From assembly GCF_000308595.1 (NCBI RefSeq), contig NZ_BAGA01000183.1, forward strand, positions 23,899 through 87,898: a stretch of 64,000 nucleotides of DNA. Reading direction: 5' to 3'. Each line of letters starts with the position of its first letter. Within the stretch, counting starts at the first letter, position 1. Below are positions 28,851-37,490 of this stretch, piece after piece. Source of the DNA: Nocardia higoensis NBRC 100133 (lineage in GTDB: Bacteria; Actinomycetota; Actinomycetes; Mycobacteriales; Mycobacteriaceae). The position numbers and the translations under genes were made by a program. The notes below the pieces were generated by a model. It was not told the DNA's origin. It searched no databases and saw only the letters and a list, made by a program, of their open reading frames with translations.

Positions 28851-30053
28851 GTGACTCGTCCGTTTCTTCGTTTTCTTGGTGCTCTCGGCGGTGTGACATG
28901 CATGCTGCTGGCAGCGTCCCCGGCAACCGCCGAACCGATTTATCCGCGCCCGGATCCCGACCCGTTCTTCGCTGCCCCTGCCGATCTGGCAGAGCACCGA
29001 CCGGGTGATGTGCTCGACGTGCGGGTCATGCCGCCGTCGGTCTTCTTCCCCGGTGCCACGATGCGGCTGGTCAAGTTCCGTTCCACCAATTCGCGGGGCG
29101 AGCCGATCGCGGCGACCACCACCATCGCCACTCCCGCCGACCATCGCCCCGGCGGACCTGTGCTGTCGTATCAGCATTTCATCAACTCGCTGGGCACCGG
29201 CTGCGCGGTATCACACCAGCTCTACAGCGCCGACCCGAATCTTTCGGTGATCCTGCCGGCGTTGGGCGTGATGCTGCAGCGAGGCTGGACTGTGGCGCTG
29301 CCGGATCATCTGGGGCCGCAATTCGCTCTCGGGGCAGGACGTTTGGGCGGTCAGATCACCCTGGACGGCGTCCGGGCGGTGAAGCAGTTGCCCGAACTCG
29401 GCGCCGCGGACAGTCCGGTGACACTGGCCGGCTACTCCGGTGGCGGCCTCCCGACGGCATGGGCGGCCGTACTGCAGCCCTCCTATGCGCCCGAGTTGCA
29501 TCTGGCCGGCGCGGCCATCGGCGGCACCCCGCTGAGCCTGGTGTCGATGGCGAAGGGGCTGGGCGCCAATCCGCACCCTGCCTTCGGCCTGGCGATGGCG
29601 GCGGCCATCGGCCTCGAGCGGGAGTACCCGGACCGCATGCGGGTCAGCCCGAATCTCAATCAGCGTGGTCTCGCGATGCGTGACGCGATGGCCAACGGCT
29701 GCACCAACGACATTCTCGCCATCGGCTCCGGTGGCAGCGCGCATGAGTTCGCTTCGGGGCCTTCTGTTTTCGACCAGCCCGATGCCTGGGCCGTCGCGGA
29801 GGAGAACAGCGTCGAACTCTACGGCCGCGCGCCGCTGATTCCGATGTTCGAATGGCATTCGCCCACCGATCCGCTGATTCCGATCGCCGCCATCGACAAC
29901 ACCAACCGCCAGTGGTGCGCGGCCGGGGTGCGATTGGAGACGCTGCTGGTTCCGTCGTTCGAGCATCTGTCCGCGGCGGTGGCCGGGGCGCCCGCGATGC
30001 TGACGTGGCTCGAGGGCCGCGTCCGGGGCGAACCCGCGCCGGTCAACTGCTGA
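28851..30053 (+). CDS. secreted lipase (secretory lipase / LIP family)
   Basis: A 400-residue protein with a Sec signal peptide (cut near ATA-EP, residue ~27). The mature alpha/beta-hydrolase has GYSGGG as nucleophile elbow (Ser near residue 196), an aspartate in WHSPTDPLIP and histidine in FEHLSA, matching the actinobacterial secretory lipase family that attacks triacylglycerols and esters outside the cell. The GTG start has GGAGG upstream. A perfect 17-pair hairpin begins 3 bases after the stop. Confidence 0.9.
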   Translation: MTRPFLRFLGALGGVTCMLLAASPATAEPIYPRPDPDPFFAAPADLAEHRPGDVLDVRVMPPSVFFPGATMRLVKFRSTNSRGEPIAATTTIATPADHRPGGPVLSYQHFINSLGTGCAVSHQLYSADPNLSVILPALGVMLQRGWTVALPDHLGPQFALGAGRLGGQITLDGVRAVKQLPELGAADSPVTLAGYSGGGLPTAWAAVLQPSYAPELHLAGAAIGGTPLSLVSMAKGLGANPHPAFGLAMAAAIGLEREYPDRMRVSPNLNQRGLAMRDAMANGCTNDILAIGSGGSAHEFASGPSVFDQPDAWAVAEENSVELYGRAPLIPMFEWHSPTDPLIPIAAIDNTNRQWCAAGVRLETLLVPSFEHLSAAVAGAPAMLTWLEGRVRGEPAPVNC

Positions 30054-30055
30054 CG

Positions 30056-30093
30056 AGTTTGCTGCCCGCCCAGCTGTGGGCGGGCAGCAAACT
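30056..30093 (+). terminator. strong hairpin after the lipase gene
   Basis: A perfect 17-bp inverted repeat (30056-30072 against 30077-30093) around a GCTG loop begins immediately after the stop codon at 30053. It also faces the 3' end of the DHFR-like gene at 30151, so it may terminate from both sides. Confidence 0.85.
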
Positions 30094-30150
30094 GGGCCGG
30101 CCGGTGGGTCGCCGCCTCCGTTCGAACTCGGTCGGCGATGTAGCGCAGCA

Positions 30151-30507
30151 TCACGACCGTGTCGAAATGCTGTTCCAATGCACCTCGGTGAGCGTGTGAG
30201 AGAGAACGACCTTGGGTTTCTGCGTCCATAGCTCACTGAACTCCCGTTCGATGCGCGACGCGTTCTCGGACACATGCGGCCAGTACTCGGCCATCAGCGC
30301 GTACATCCGGCGGCCGTGCAGCGAGATCTCGATCCCGCGGTACCTGTCGTTGTGGAACTGGTGCAGTTCCTCGTCCGGTTCGGTCCAGTCGATATTGCCG
30401 TCGCGGTCGTTGATGTAGCCGTCCAGGGACACGCCGATCCCGCACAACCCGCCGGTCACGGAGTCGGGGGTGGCGGTCGGATACGAGGCTTGCTCATTCG
30501 CCGTCAC
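30151..30507 (-). pseudogene. DHFR/RibD-C-like reductase, truncated at the C-terminus
   Basis: 118 residues matching the first two thirds of bacterial dihydrofolate-reductase-like/RibD C-terminal proteins: IGVSLDGYINDRDGNIDW at the start and KPKVVLSHTLTEVHWNS near the end. Family members are usually about 180-200 residues and continue with the glycine-rich NADPH-binding half. Here the frame stops after six unrelated residues, and the next DNA is the lipase terminator. The GTG start shares bases with the stop of the upstream gene (GTGA). It is most likely a remnant; a functional short form is possible. Confidence 0.6.
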
Positions 30508-31139
30508 AGAATGCTGAACCCATCCGGCAGATCGCCGCGTCCGGTGAGGGCGAGCAGAACCGTCTCACCGTGCCCACGCCGCACAGCCAGCTCGGCGGCC
30601 AGCGGCAACACCTCGCTCACCACCTCGCCCGGGAGAGATTCGGGGAGTCCGATCGCCCGCGCCAGGTCCAGGCCGTGTACCGCGAGTTCGAACGTGCGGG
30701 TCGGCAGGTAGTCCGACAACAACATGCCGCCTACCGCAGTGCTGATGAGCCGGTCGTCGACTTGCGACAGCGCCCGCACGGCGCGGTCTCGGATGTCCCG
30801 GAAGGAATCGATCGGCTGATCACCGAGTTCGGCTCCGGCCTGCTCACCGCGCACACGAACCGCGTCGGGATCGACCCGATCGGCGGCGAGGCGGTAGTAG
30901 TCGACCGCGCTGCGAACGTCGTGATCCGTGGCGGGCCGCGTGAGATACTCGACGACAGTGCTCATCGCCCGGCCGATATGACCGACCAGGGACCGCACCG
31001 TCCAGGAACCCAGTGCCGGATCATCCCACTTCCCTTCCGGTACAGCCGCTGTCAGCGACACCGCGTGGTCAGCGGCTATACAGAATGCGTTGATCGGAAG
31101 CGTGCGTGCGCGGCTGCCCTCGGCCTGGTCGATGTCCAT
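30504..31139 (-). CDS. maleylpyruvate isomerase family mycothiol-dependent protein
   Basis: A 211-residue protein of the DinB/MDMPI fold. DPALGSWTVRSLVGHIGRAM (residues ~40-60) carries the histidine of the metal/mycothiol site, and DYLPTRTFELAVHGLDLARA (~155-175) carries the second histidine typical of this family. Such enzymes use mycothiol, the actinobacterial thiol. The ATG at 31139 has no strong ribosome site. It is coupled by a GTGA overlap to the DHFR-like remnant. The substrate is unknown. Confidence 0.8.
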   Translation of the reverse strand: MDIDQAEGSRARTLPINAFCIAADHAVSLTAAVPEGKWDDPALGSWTVRSLVGHIGRAMSTVVEYLTRPATDHDVRSAVDYYRLAADRVDPDAVRVRGEQAGAELGDQPIDSFRDIRDRAVRALSQVDDRLISTAVGGMLLSDYLPTRTFELAVHGLDLARAIGLPESLPGEVVSEVLPLAAELAVRRGHGETVLLALTGRGDLPDGFSIL

Positions 31140-31227
31140 GTCGCAATCGAACTGCCCGGAGCCCGAATGCGACAGTGCCAATTTCCGGAAAATGATCACG
31201 CCGATGAGAAGTGGACCCGTCGACGAA

Positions 31228-32622
31228 TTACACGCTGGCCGCCAGACGCTGTGTGTACGTCGCCCACGCTTCGGCGAGCCGATCCACCGCGGACTCGAGG
31301 GTGGCCGTGTCTGCCGCAGCCGAGACCGAGATGTACTCCCGCAGACCACCGTCGGTGACGCAATCACCCCCGACACCCACGCATACCCCGCCATGAGCCG
31401 CCACATGAGCGAAAGTCGACGCGTCGACGACCGGCATCCGCACCCACACCCCGTCACCCGAGGTCGCCTGCTCCACCGTCCAACTCGGCACCGCCTTCTC
31501 GAGCATGCTGCGCAAATACCCCACCTGCTCGGCGAGATGGTGGCGGCGGGCGGCGAACCATCGCCGGTCCGTGGCCTCGAGAAGCCGCGCGGCATGCACT
31601 TGCGCGCTCACGGCCGGGCGTGGCAGCCGCGGGAACGCCGCAAGCGACGACTCGATGGGCGCTGCTTCCCGGATCCATCCGACCCCGCAACCGGCCCACA
31701 ACACCCGGCTCAGGTCCCCGATGGCGATGACGCGTTCCGACAGGGCGGCCAGCGGCCGCGCCTGCGGATCGCAGGCGGCCTCGATCGGGAAGAAAGACAG
31801 ATCCTCGACCGCGGCGACGGTGTTGTCCTCGATCGCTCCGGCGATTCGCGGCAACCGCGAAGCCGTTGTTCGCCGGCCGCTCGGGCCGGATTCGACCGTG
31901 TCGAAGATCGCCACCGAAGCACGGGTGCGGCGAAGTGCGCGCCGGACGGCAGCCGGATCGATGCCGCCCGCATCGGAATGGACGCAGAGCGGCGTCGCCG
32001 TGTGGTCGGTGACGACCGAGCGCAGTGCCGGCCACATCGGTGCGCTGACGACGGCGGGGCGTTTCGCGTTCGAGCGCAGAATCAGCTCGAGCGCCTCCGC
32101 CGAGCCGGTGGTCACGATGATCTGGTCCGGCTCGGTGGACAATCCCAGGCCGGTGAGTTGCGCGGCCAGCGCTTGTCTCAGGATCGGCAGACCTCGAGCA
32201 GCGCTGCCCGAGCCGTGGGCCGCGGGGTCGAAGCCCCAGTCGATATCCGGTAGATGCGACGGATCGGCCGGTGCAGGCTGGGACAGATCGATGATGTCGC
32301 CGATGTCGTACACCGGTGAATCGATGTGCCGCGCAACCGGCCGCCGGGCGGCCGGCCGGGGACGGACGAAGGTGCCCGACCCGTGCACGCGTTCGACCAC
32401 CCCACGCTCGGCGAGCTCCTCGAACGCGCGGACGACCGTGCCACGGCTGACACACAGCGCGGCGGCGAGTGTGCGTTCGGCGGGCAGACGCCGTCCGTAG
32501 GTCAGGGTGCGGGTGTCGACGGCACGTTCGATATCGGCCACGATCTGCAGATATCGAGGTAGGTCGGAATTGTCGTCCGCGCCGAAGACGACGGTCGTCC
32601 ACCACGCGGTTTCCTGGTCCAC
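31228..32622 (-). CDS. MocR-like GntR regulator with aminotransferase-like domain lacking the PLP lysine
   Basis: About 464 residues from GTG 32622. It has an N-terminal GntR winged helix (LPRYLQIVADIERAVDTRTL, then VSRGTVVRAFEELAERGVVE and GSGTFV) and a fold-type I aminotransferase-like domain (~110-460). The sequence IGDLSRVLWAGCGVGW aligns with the family's SK(T/S)L..GLR.GW site, but the lysine that binds pyridoxal phosphate is arginine (codon at 31705-31707). It probably senses a ligand without forming the Schiff base. Divergent from the gene at 32704, which it likely controls. The frame extends upstream to 32790, but that part overlaps the divergent gene. Confidence 0.85.
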   Translation of the reverse strand: MDQETAWWTTVVFGADDNSDLPRYLQIVADIERAVDTRTLTYGRRLPAERTLAAALCVSRGTVVRAFEELAERGVVERVHGSGTFVRPRPAARRPVARHIDSPVYDIGDIIDLSQPAPADPSHLPDIDWGFDPAAHGSGSAARGLPILRQALAAQLTGLGLSTEPDQIIVTTGSAEALELILRSNAKRPAVVSAPMWPALRSVVTDHTATPLCVHSDAGGIDPAAVRRALRRTRASVAIFDTVESGPSGRRTTASRLPRIAGAIEDNTVAAVEDLSFFPIEAACDPQARPLAALSERVIAIGDLSRVLWAGCGVGWIREAAPIESSLAAFPRLPRPAVSAQVHAARLLEATDRRWFAARRHHLAEQVGYLRSMLEKAVPSWTVEQATSGDGVWVRMPVVDASTFAHVAAHGGVCVGVGGDCVTDGGLREYISVSAAADTATLESAVDRLAEAWATYTQRLAASV

Positions 32623-32703
32623 TCGACAAAAATGGCACTGTCGGAAGCCGTATCGCAAGCTCGATGCTTGTCCCCGCACCAACCTCGAGTGAAGGGACCG
32701 AAC

Positions 32704-33567
32704 ATGGCGGAACCGGCAGCGACCTTGGCCCGTCGGCTCTGGGAGGCGATCGAACCACTGCACGCGGCGGCGTACTTCTCCCCGCACCACCGACGCATCT
32801 CGCTCGATCTCGGTATGAGCGGCTACTGGATGGGCTACTTCGCGGGCCGCGCCGCACCGCTCGGCGCGATGACCGCAGCCCCCGTCGAATCCATGTTCTT
32901 CAGCTTCCCCGCCCGCCGCGTCGCACGGGCGTTACCCGAGGCCTGGGCATCCGCCGACCCGGCGACGGTGCTCCAGGCACGTATCGCCACCGCGCGTCTC
33001 GCGCTCTCCGAGTACCTGGGCGAGATCCCTCGCCACGATCTCGAACAACTCGCGTCGTACCTCGAAATCGCCGCCGACGGATGTCATTTCGCCGGTCGGC
33101 CGTTGGCGGCCGGATGGTCGAGGGTGCCGAGACCCGACGATGCCGTGGCGCAGGTGTGGCTGGCCGCGACCGTCCTGCGCGAACATCGCGGTGACGGGCA
33201 CGTCATCGCCTGTGTGCACGCGGGTTTGCGGGGAGTCGACGCGGTCGTCGCCCACGCGGCCACCGGCGCGGTCACCCGCGAGGTCATACAACCCAACCGC
33301 GGCTGGAGCGACGAGGAATGGGACATCTCCGTGCGCAGACTGCGCGCCCGCGGCCTGATCGACGTCGGCGGCCGTCTCACCAGGAGCGGGGGAGCGCTGC
33401 GCCGCGGCGTCGAAGACAGAACCGACTTCCTCGCCGCCGATCCGGTCACCGCCCTCGGCCGGACCGGGGTCGAAGAACTCATCGCCATCGCGGCGCCGAT
33501 CAGCAGGCGCCTGTTCGACACCGGTGCCGTACCCCTGCCCAATCCCATCGGCGTTCCCCGGCCCTGA
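32704..33567 (+). CDS. SCO6745-family (SalK-like) protein with predicted winged helix
   Basis: A 287-residue protein starting at ATG 32704 with AAGGGA upstream. It resembles a family of actinobacterial proteins annotated as SalK-like or SCO6745-like: ARRLWEAIEPLHAAAYFSP at the N-terminus, GYWMGYFAGRAAPLG, and DDAVAQVWLAATVLREHRGDGH. A C-terminal helix-turn-helix-like stretch (WDISVRRLRARGLIDVGG) resembles a winged helix. It is divergent from the MocR-like gene and is its likely target. Biochemical role unknown. Confidence 0.75.
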   Translation: MAEPAATLARRLWEAIEPLHAAAYFSPHHRRISLDLGMSGYWMGYFAGRAAPLGAMTAAPVESMFFSFPARRVARALPEAWASADPATVLQARIATARLALSEYLGEIPRHDLEQLASYLEIAADGCHFAGRPLAAGWSRVPRPDDAVAQVWLAATVLREHRGDGHVIACVHAGLRGVDAVVAHAATGAVTREVIQPNRGWSDEEWDISVRRLRARGLIDVGGRLTRSGGALRRGVEDRTDFLAADPVTALGRTGVEELIAIAAPISRRLFDTGAVPLPNPIGVPRP

Positions 33568-33775
33568 GGTGGATGAATGTGCCGCGCAGGGCTGGTGGCC
33601 GGTGTGGACATCTCCGTCTCGCGACGGGGTGAGGCACTACTCGCGCACATCACCGCCGTCGGCGGCGTCGCGACGTTCCGGTCGAGAAAGTCGAGTGGTC
33701 CGGTACTCGTGGTCGGCGCCTCCGTCGCGCCCACGCTGGATACACCAGCACATTCTCGGGACGAGGTGGTGACCC

Positions 33776-35779
33776 ATGGACACCGAGAGCGAAGCCCCCA
33801 TCGCCGCACGGTGTGAACAGATAGACGCGGCATCTCAGCGATTCGCCGAGACCGCCCCTCAACGCGAAGAGGTTGCGCGCCGTCGCGCGGCGAGCGACTC
33901 CGAGGTGGTCGACAGCAAGGAGCAGATTCTCGCCCGCGCCGACCGCCTGCTCGTCGCGGGCGAAGTCCCCGCCCAGGCAGTGATCGAACTGGGCAGGCAG
34001 GATCCGATCGACAGCATCGGCTCGCTCGAACGTGTCATCGGCTTCGCCAACGAACTCCAAGCCGTCAACTTCCTTGCCCGCGGCACCCGGGCCGCCGCCG
34101 CGGTCGCGCGGATCTCGTTGGCGGACAACGGTCGTGAGGTGCCGATGGGCACCGGCTCACTGGTCTCCCCGCAGTTGCTGCTCACCAACAACCATGTGCT
34201 GCCCGAACCCGAGGCGGCGGAGCGCGTCGTCGTCGAGTTCTCGGCCGAAGTCGGCATCGACAATGTGCCGACCCCGACCGTTCGCCACCGGCTCGCGCCC
34301 GCCGGCTTCTTCGTCACCGACCAGCACCTCGACTACACGCTGGTCCGCGTGGCACCGGGACCGGATGGTGCTGTGCCCGGTACAGCGTTCGGGTGGAACC
34401 CGCTGATCGCCGATCCCGGCAAGATCGTGATCGGTGAGGCGATGAACGTCGTCGGGCACCCCTCGGGGCGACTCAAGGAGATCTCGATCCGCAACAATCG
34501 GCTGGATCTGCAACTCGACGACTTCCTGCACTACAGCTCCGACACCGAGCCCGGCAACTCCGGCTCGCCGGTCTTCAACGACCAGTGGGAGATCGTCGCG
34601 CTACACCACGCCGGGGTCCCGAAGAAGGACGACACCGGCAGGGTGCTGCGCAAAGACGGCAAACTCTGGCAGCCCGGCGACGGCGACGACGCGATCGACT
34701 GGATCGCCAACGAAGGCACCCGCGTGAGCGTGCTGCTGCGCGACCTCGCCTCCCGGAAGTTCGACCCCGCACAACGCGCGCTGCTCGACGAACTCGGTCC
34801 CGCGGCGAACCTGCCCGCCGAGACCGGCCTCGCCGTCGCGACCCCACCGGCGCCCCAGCGGGCCCCGGCCACCGAGAGCCTGGTGCGCGGTCTGCAGGGC
34901 AGGCCTGGAGCCTTCGGTGGACGCCGTAGCGTGTTGTTCCTGCACGGCCGTGGGCAACAGGGCCGCGATCCCGCCGAACTGCGCCGCACCTGGACGGCCG
35001 GTCTGAACAAGGGACTCACCTCGGCCGATCGGAGCCCGCTCGACCCCGCCGATGTGTACTTCCCCTTCTACGGCGACCAGCTCGTCACGAGCATGGACAC
35101 CCGCGAAGCTGTCGACACCGGATCGGTCCTCTACGAGCGCCTGGTCGCCGAGGCGGCACAGCGCGTCGGCATGCCCGGCCCCGACGAACTGCCCACCGAC
35201 CCGGAGGCCAGAGAACTCTTCGATGGCATCGGCGCGGTGGTACTCGATCGGCTCCACGATCAGCTCGGCTGGATCGCCGCCCGAAGCGGCCTCGACTCCG
35301 TACTCATCGTCGCCATCTTCAAGGACGTCGCCGCCTACCTCGACGACGAGCGGGTTCGCAAGAGCGTGCTCGACACCGTGCTCACCGATGTGCCCCCGAG
35401 CGGCGAGCTGATCCTCGTCAGCCACAGTCTCGGCACCGTCGTGGCCATGGATCTGCTCTCCGAGCTGCCGCGCGAGGTGAACGTGAGCCTGTTGGTGACG
35501 GCGGGCAGTCCGCTCGGCCTGGACAGCGTGTATCGCAAACTGCTCAGCGGTGGCGCCCACCGGCCCGAACGTGTCGGCGAATGGCTCAACACCTGGTACG
35601 CGGGAGACCCCATCGCCATCGGCTGCCCGCTGCGCCAGGCGTGGGGGACCGGGGTAGCCGACCTCCCGGTCGAAAACTCCAAGGAACGGGCACACGACAT
35701 CGCCGAATACCTCGCCCACGCCGCGGTCGCCGGCGCGATCGGAAAGCAGCTGACCGTTACCTCGATGTGCACCGGCTGA
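33776..35779 (+). CDS. trypsin-like serine protease fused to an alpha/beta hydrolase
   Basis: A 667-residue two-enzyme protein. Residues ~1-100 are a charged helical region. Residues ~105-320 are a trypsin-like domain with an intact triad: His 140 (LLTNNHVLP), Asp 186 (LDYTLVRV) and Ser 262 (GNSGSPVF). A ~60-residue alanine/proline linker leads to an alpha/beta hydrolase (~385-650) opening with SVLFLHGRGQQG and carrying the elbow VSHSLG with Ser 551. There is no signal peptide, so it is cytoplasmic. ATG 33776 follows GAGGTGG. Trypsin domains coupled to effector hydrolases are found in bacterial conflict systems; that role is inferred here. Confidence 0.85.
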   Translation: MDTESEAPIAARCEQIDAASQRFAETAPQREEVARRRAASDSEVVDSKEQILARADRLLVAGEVPAQAVIELGRQDPIDSIGSLERVIGFANELQAVNFLARGTRAAAAVARISLADNGREVPMGTGSLVSPQLLLTNNHVLPEPEAAERVVVEFSAEVGIDNVPTPTVRHRLAPAGFFVTDQHLDYTLVRVAPGPDGAVPGTAFGWNPLIADPGKIVIGEAMNVVGHPSGRLKEISIRNNRLDLQLDDFLHYSSDTEPGNSGSPVFNDQWEIVALHHAGVPKKDDTGRVLRKDGKLWQPGDGDDAIDWIANEGTRVSVLLRDLASRKFDPAQRALLDELGPAANLPAETGLAVATPPAPQRAPATESLVRGLQGRPGAFGGRRSVLFLHGRGQQGRDPAELRRTWTAGLNKGLTSADRSPLDPADVYFPFYGDQLVTSMDTREAVDTGSVLYERLVAEAAQRVGMPGPDELPTDPEARELFDGIGAVVLDRLHDQLGWIAARSGLDSVLIVAIFKDVAAYLDDERVRKSVLDTVLTDVPPSGELILVSHSLGTVVAMDLLSELPREVNVSLLVTAGSPLGLDSVYRKLLSGGAHRPERVGEWLNTWYAGDPIAIGCPLRQAWGTGVADLPVENSKERAHDIAEYLAHAAVAGAIGKQLTVTSMCTG

Positions 35780-35859
35780 GCATCGCCGACGAACCGGACG
35801 GCGCCCCCGGACAGGAGCAATCAGCGGCGGATCGGCCCTCGGCCGTACCGCCGCGACGA

Positions 35860-37164
35860 CTATCTCGCGCGTTCGAGCCCGGCCACCGCGTTGTCGGTGA
35901 GCCACCGCACCTCGTCATCACTCATCGCCAATGCCGTGTACCCGACGCTGAGGTCGAGGCCACCGAGTCGTTCGTCGGCGATCACGAACAGTGACGGGCC
36001 GAACACGTCGAGCGAAACGGTCATCGTGACGTCCTCGAGCGTATAGGGGCCGTAGTCGGCCTGAAGGCCGGAATCGCCTGCCGTGGTGACAGCAAGTCCG
36101 TCGATGCGGCCGTTGTGCCGCATCGACGGACGGAATTCGTACCGATACAGGTTCAGGTCGGGAAGCTTCAGGATCGAGGCGGACTGCTGGTTCTTGGCCA
36201 GCGCGGTGATCAGCTTGAACGAGGCGTCGCGGGCGGTGGCCCAGAAATCGTCGGTGATCGGGTGCTCGGTACGCAGGATGTCGACGTAGCAACCATAGGT
36301 CTCGTCCGGGACGGCGGGTTCACTGAGCCGACGGAGATCGACCGTGGTCAACACGGTCATGGCGTCGAGCCTGTACCGCTCGCGAACGGCGAGCAGGAAC
36401 GCTGCCGTCACCGCACCGTGGAGCGTCGTTCTGTTGGCTTTGATGGCATCCTTCAGCGGCGCCATTACGGTGGGGTCGAGGTAACGCGCCAGCACTCGCG
36501 TTTCTTTCTTCCGATCGGGGATCGTCTGCTTGGGTAGTCGAAGGGCCGGCGTATAGGTACCCCTGCCACCACTGCCCGGCCTGTCGGGCAGTCCGGCCTC
36601 GACCGGCGGGGGCAGGGTGGTGCGGGCCGGTGGTTTCCGCTCCGCGGCGGCCGGATCGGCGAGGAATTCGAGGAGCCGGCGAGCGAGCATGTTGCCGGAT
36701 TTGGCGTCGATGATCGCGTGATCGGCACAGATGACGATGTGGTTGAGGTCGTCGTCGGGCGACTGCCGCACCACTGTTACGCGCAGGCGCGGATGGTTGC
36801 CCTTCGGAATCGGCGTGCGGATGTCGGAGGCGAGAACCTTGCGCCAGGTGTCCGGGTCGGCACTGTCGACCACCTTCAACGGGATCTCCGATGTGCCCTC
36901 GGTGTCGAACCAGGGCTGGCGCAAAGCGAACGGGGGGAGGCGCCGCCAGACGAGCTTGCCGTAGCGGATATGCGCGCGGAGCAAGGGGGTCTGTGCCTGC
37001 AGCCAGGCGAGCGCGCGTTTCATCAGCGCCGGATCGAGGTGGCCGCGCACGTGCAGCACATGCATGGCGATCAGTCCGCCATGCATGTGCATGAAATGAA
37101 GCAGTCGTTCCTGTTCACCCAGCGGGCGCGTCTCGCCCATGCCGACTCCTAATTTCTCGAGCAC
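35860..37164 (-). CDS. condensation-domain acyltransferase (PapA/NRPS C-like, stand-alone)
   Basis: A 434-residue protein with the condensation superfamily active site as ADHAIID (usual HHxxxD reduced to DHxxxD, about residue 150) and a DFG-like segment (SLDVFGPSLFVIAD) near 395. Such free-standing domains transfer an acyl group from a carrier protein to an alcohol or amine. It lies divergent from, and 71 bases from, an acyl carrier protein gene, its natural donor. The in-frame ATG at 37140 is an alternative start. Product unknown. Confidence 0.83.
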   Translation of the reverse strand: MLEKLGVGMGETRPLGEQERLLHFMHMHGGLIAMHVLHVRGHLDPALMKRALAWLQAQTPLLRAHIRYGKLVWRRLPPFALRQPWFDTEGTSEIPLKVVDSADPDTWRKVLASDIRTPIPKGNHPRLRVTVVRQSPDDDLNHIVICADHAIIDAKSGNMLARRLLEFLADPAAAERKPPARTTLPPPVEAGLPDRPGSGGRGTYTPALRLPKQTIPDRKKETRVLARYLDPTVMAPLKDAIKANRTTLHGAVTAAFLLAVRERYRLDAMTVLTTVDLRRLSEPAVPDETYGCYVDILRTEHPITDDFWATARDASFKLITALAKNQQSASILKLPDLNLYRYEFRPSMRHNGRIDGLAVTTAGDSGLQADYGPYTLEDVTMTVSLDVFGPSLFVIADERLGGLDLSVGYTALAMSDDEVRWLTDNAVAGLERAR

Positions 37165-37235
37165 AATTTCAAGGACGCGATGAAACGGACTAGTATGCTG
37201 TTTCGACCAGGGACCCGTGGACAGGGACTCGAATA

Positions 37236-37490
37236 GTGAATGATATCGAACAGCCGATAGTCGAGTACATCTCCGCTCTGGTCGCCGAAACCGGCGGCGA
37301 GCCGGTCGGACGCGCGACCCTCTTGCTCGAGACCGGCGTGCTCGATTCGGTAAATCTGGTAAGGCTGGTGCGGTTCGTCGAGAAAAGATTCAAGATCGAC
37401 ATCCCCGACACGGATGTACGGGAGGATCTCTTCGAATCGCCCGCGACGCTGGCGGCCTATGTCTCGCGACGAGCGACCGAACTCTCCTAG
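37236..37490 (+). CDS. acyl carrier protein
   Basis: An 84-residue four-helix carrier protein. GVLDSVNLVRLVRFVE contains the serine (about residue 38) that takes phosphopantetheine, and the pattern from VEYISALVAETGG to ESPATLAAYV is typical. GTG start at 37236. The TAG stop lies inside the palindrome CTAG, shared with the convergent ligase stop. With the adjacent condensation enzyme and ligase it forms a load-and-transfer set. Confidence 0.88.
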   Translation: MNDIEQPIVEYISALVAETGGEPVGRATLLLETGVLDSVNLVRLVRFVEKRFKIDIPDTDVREDLFESPATLAAYVSRRATELS

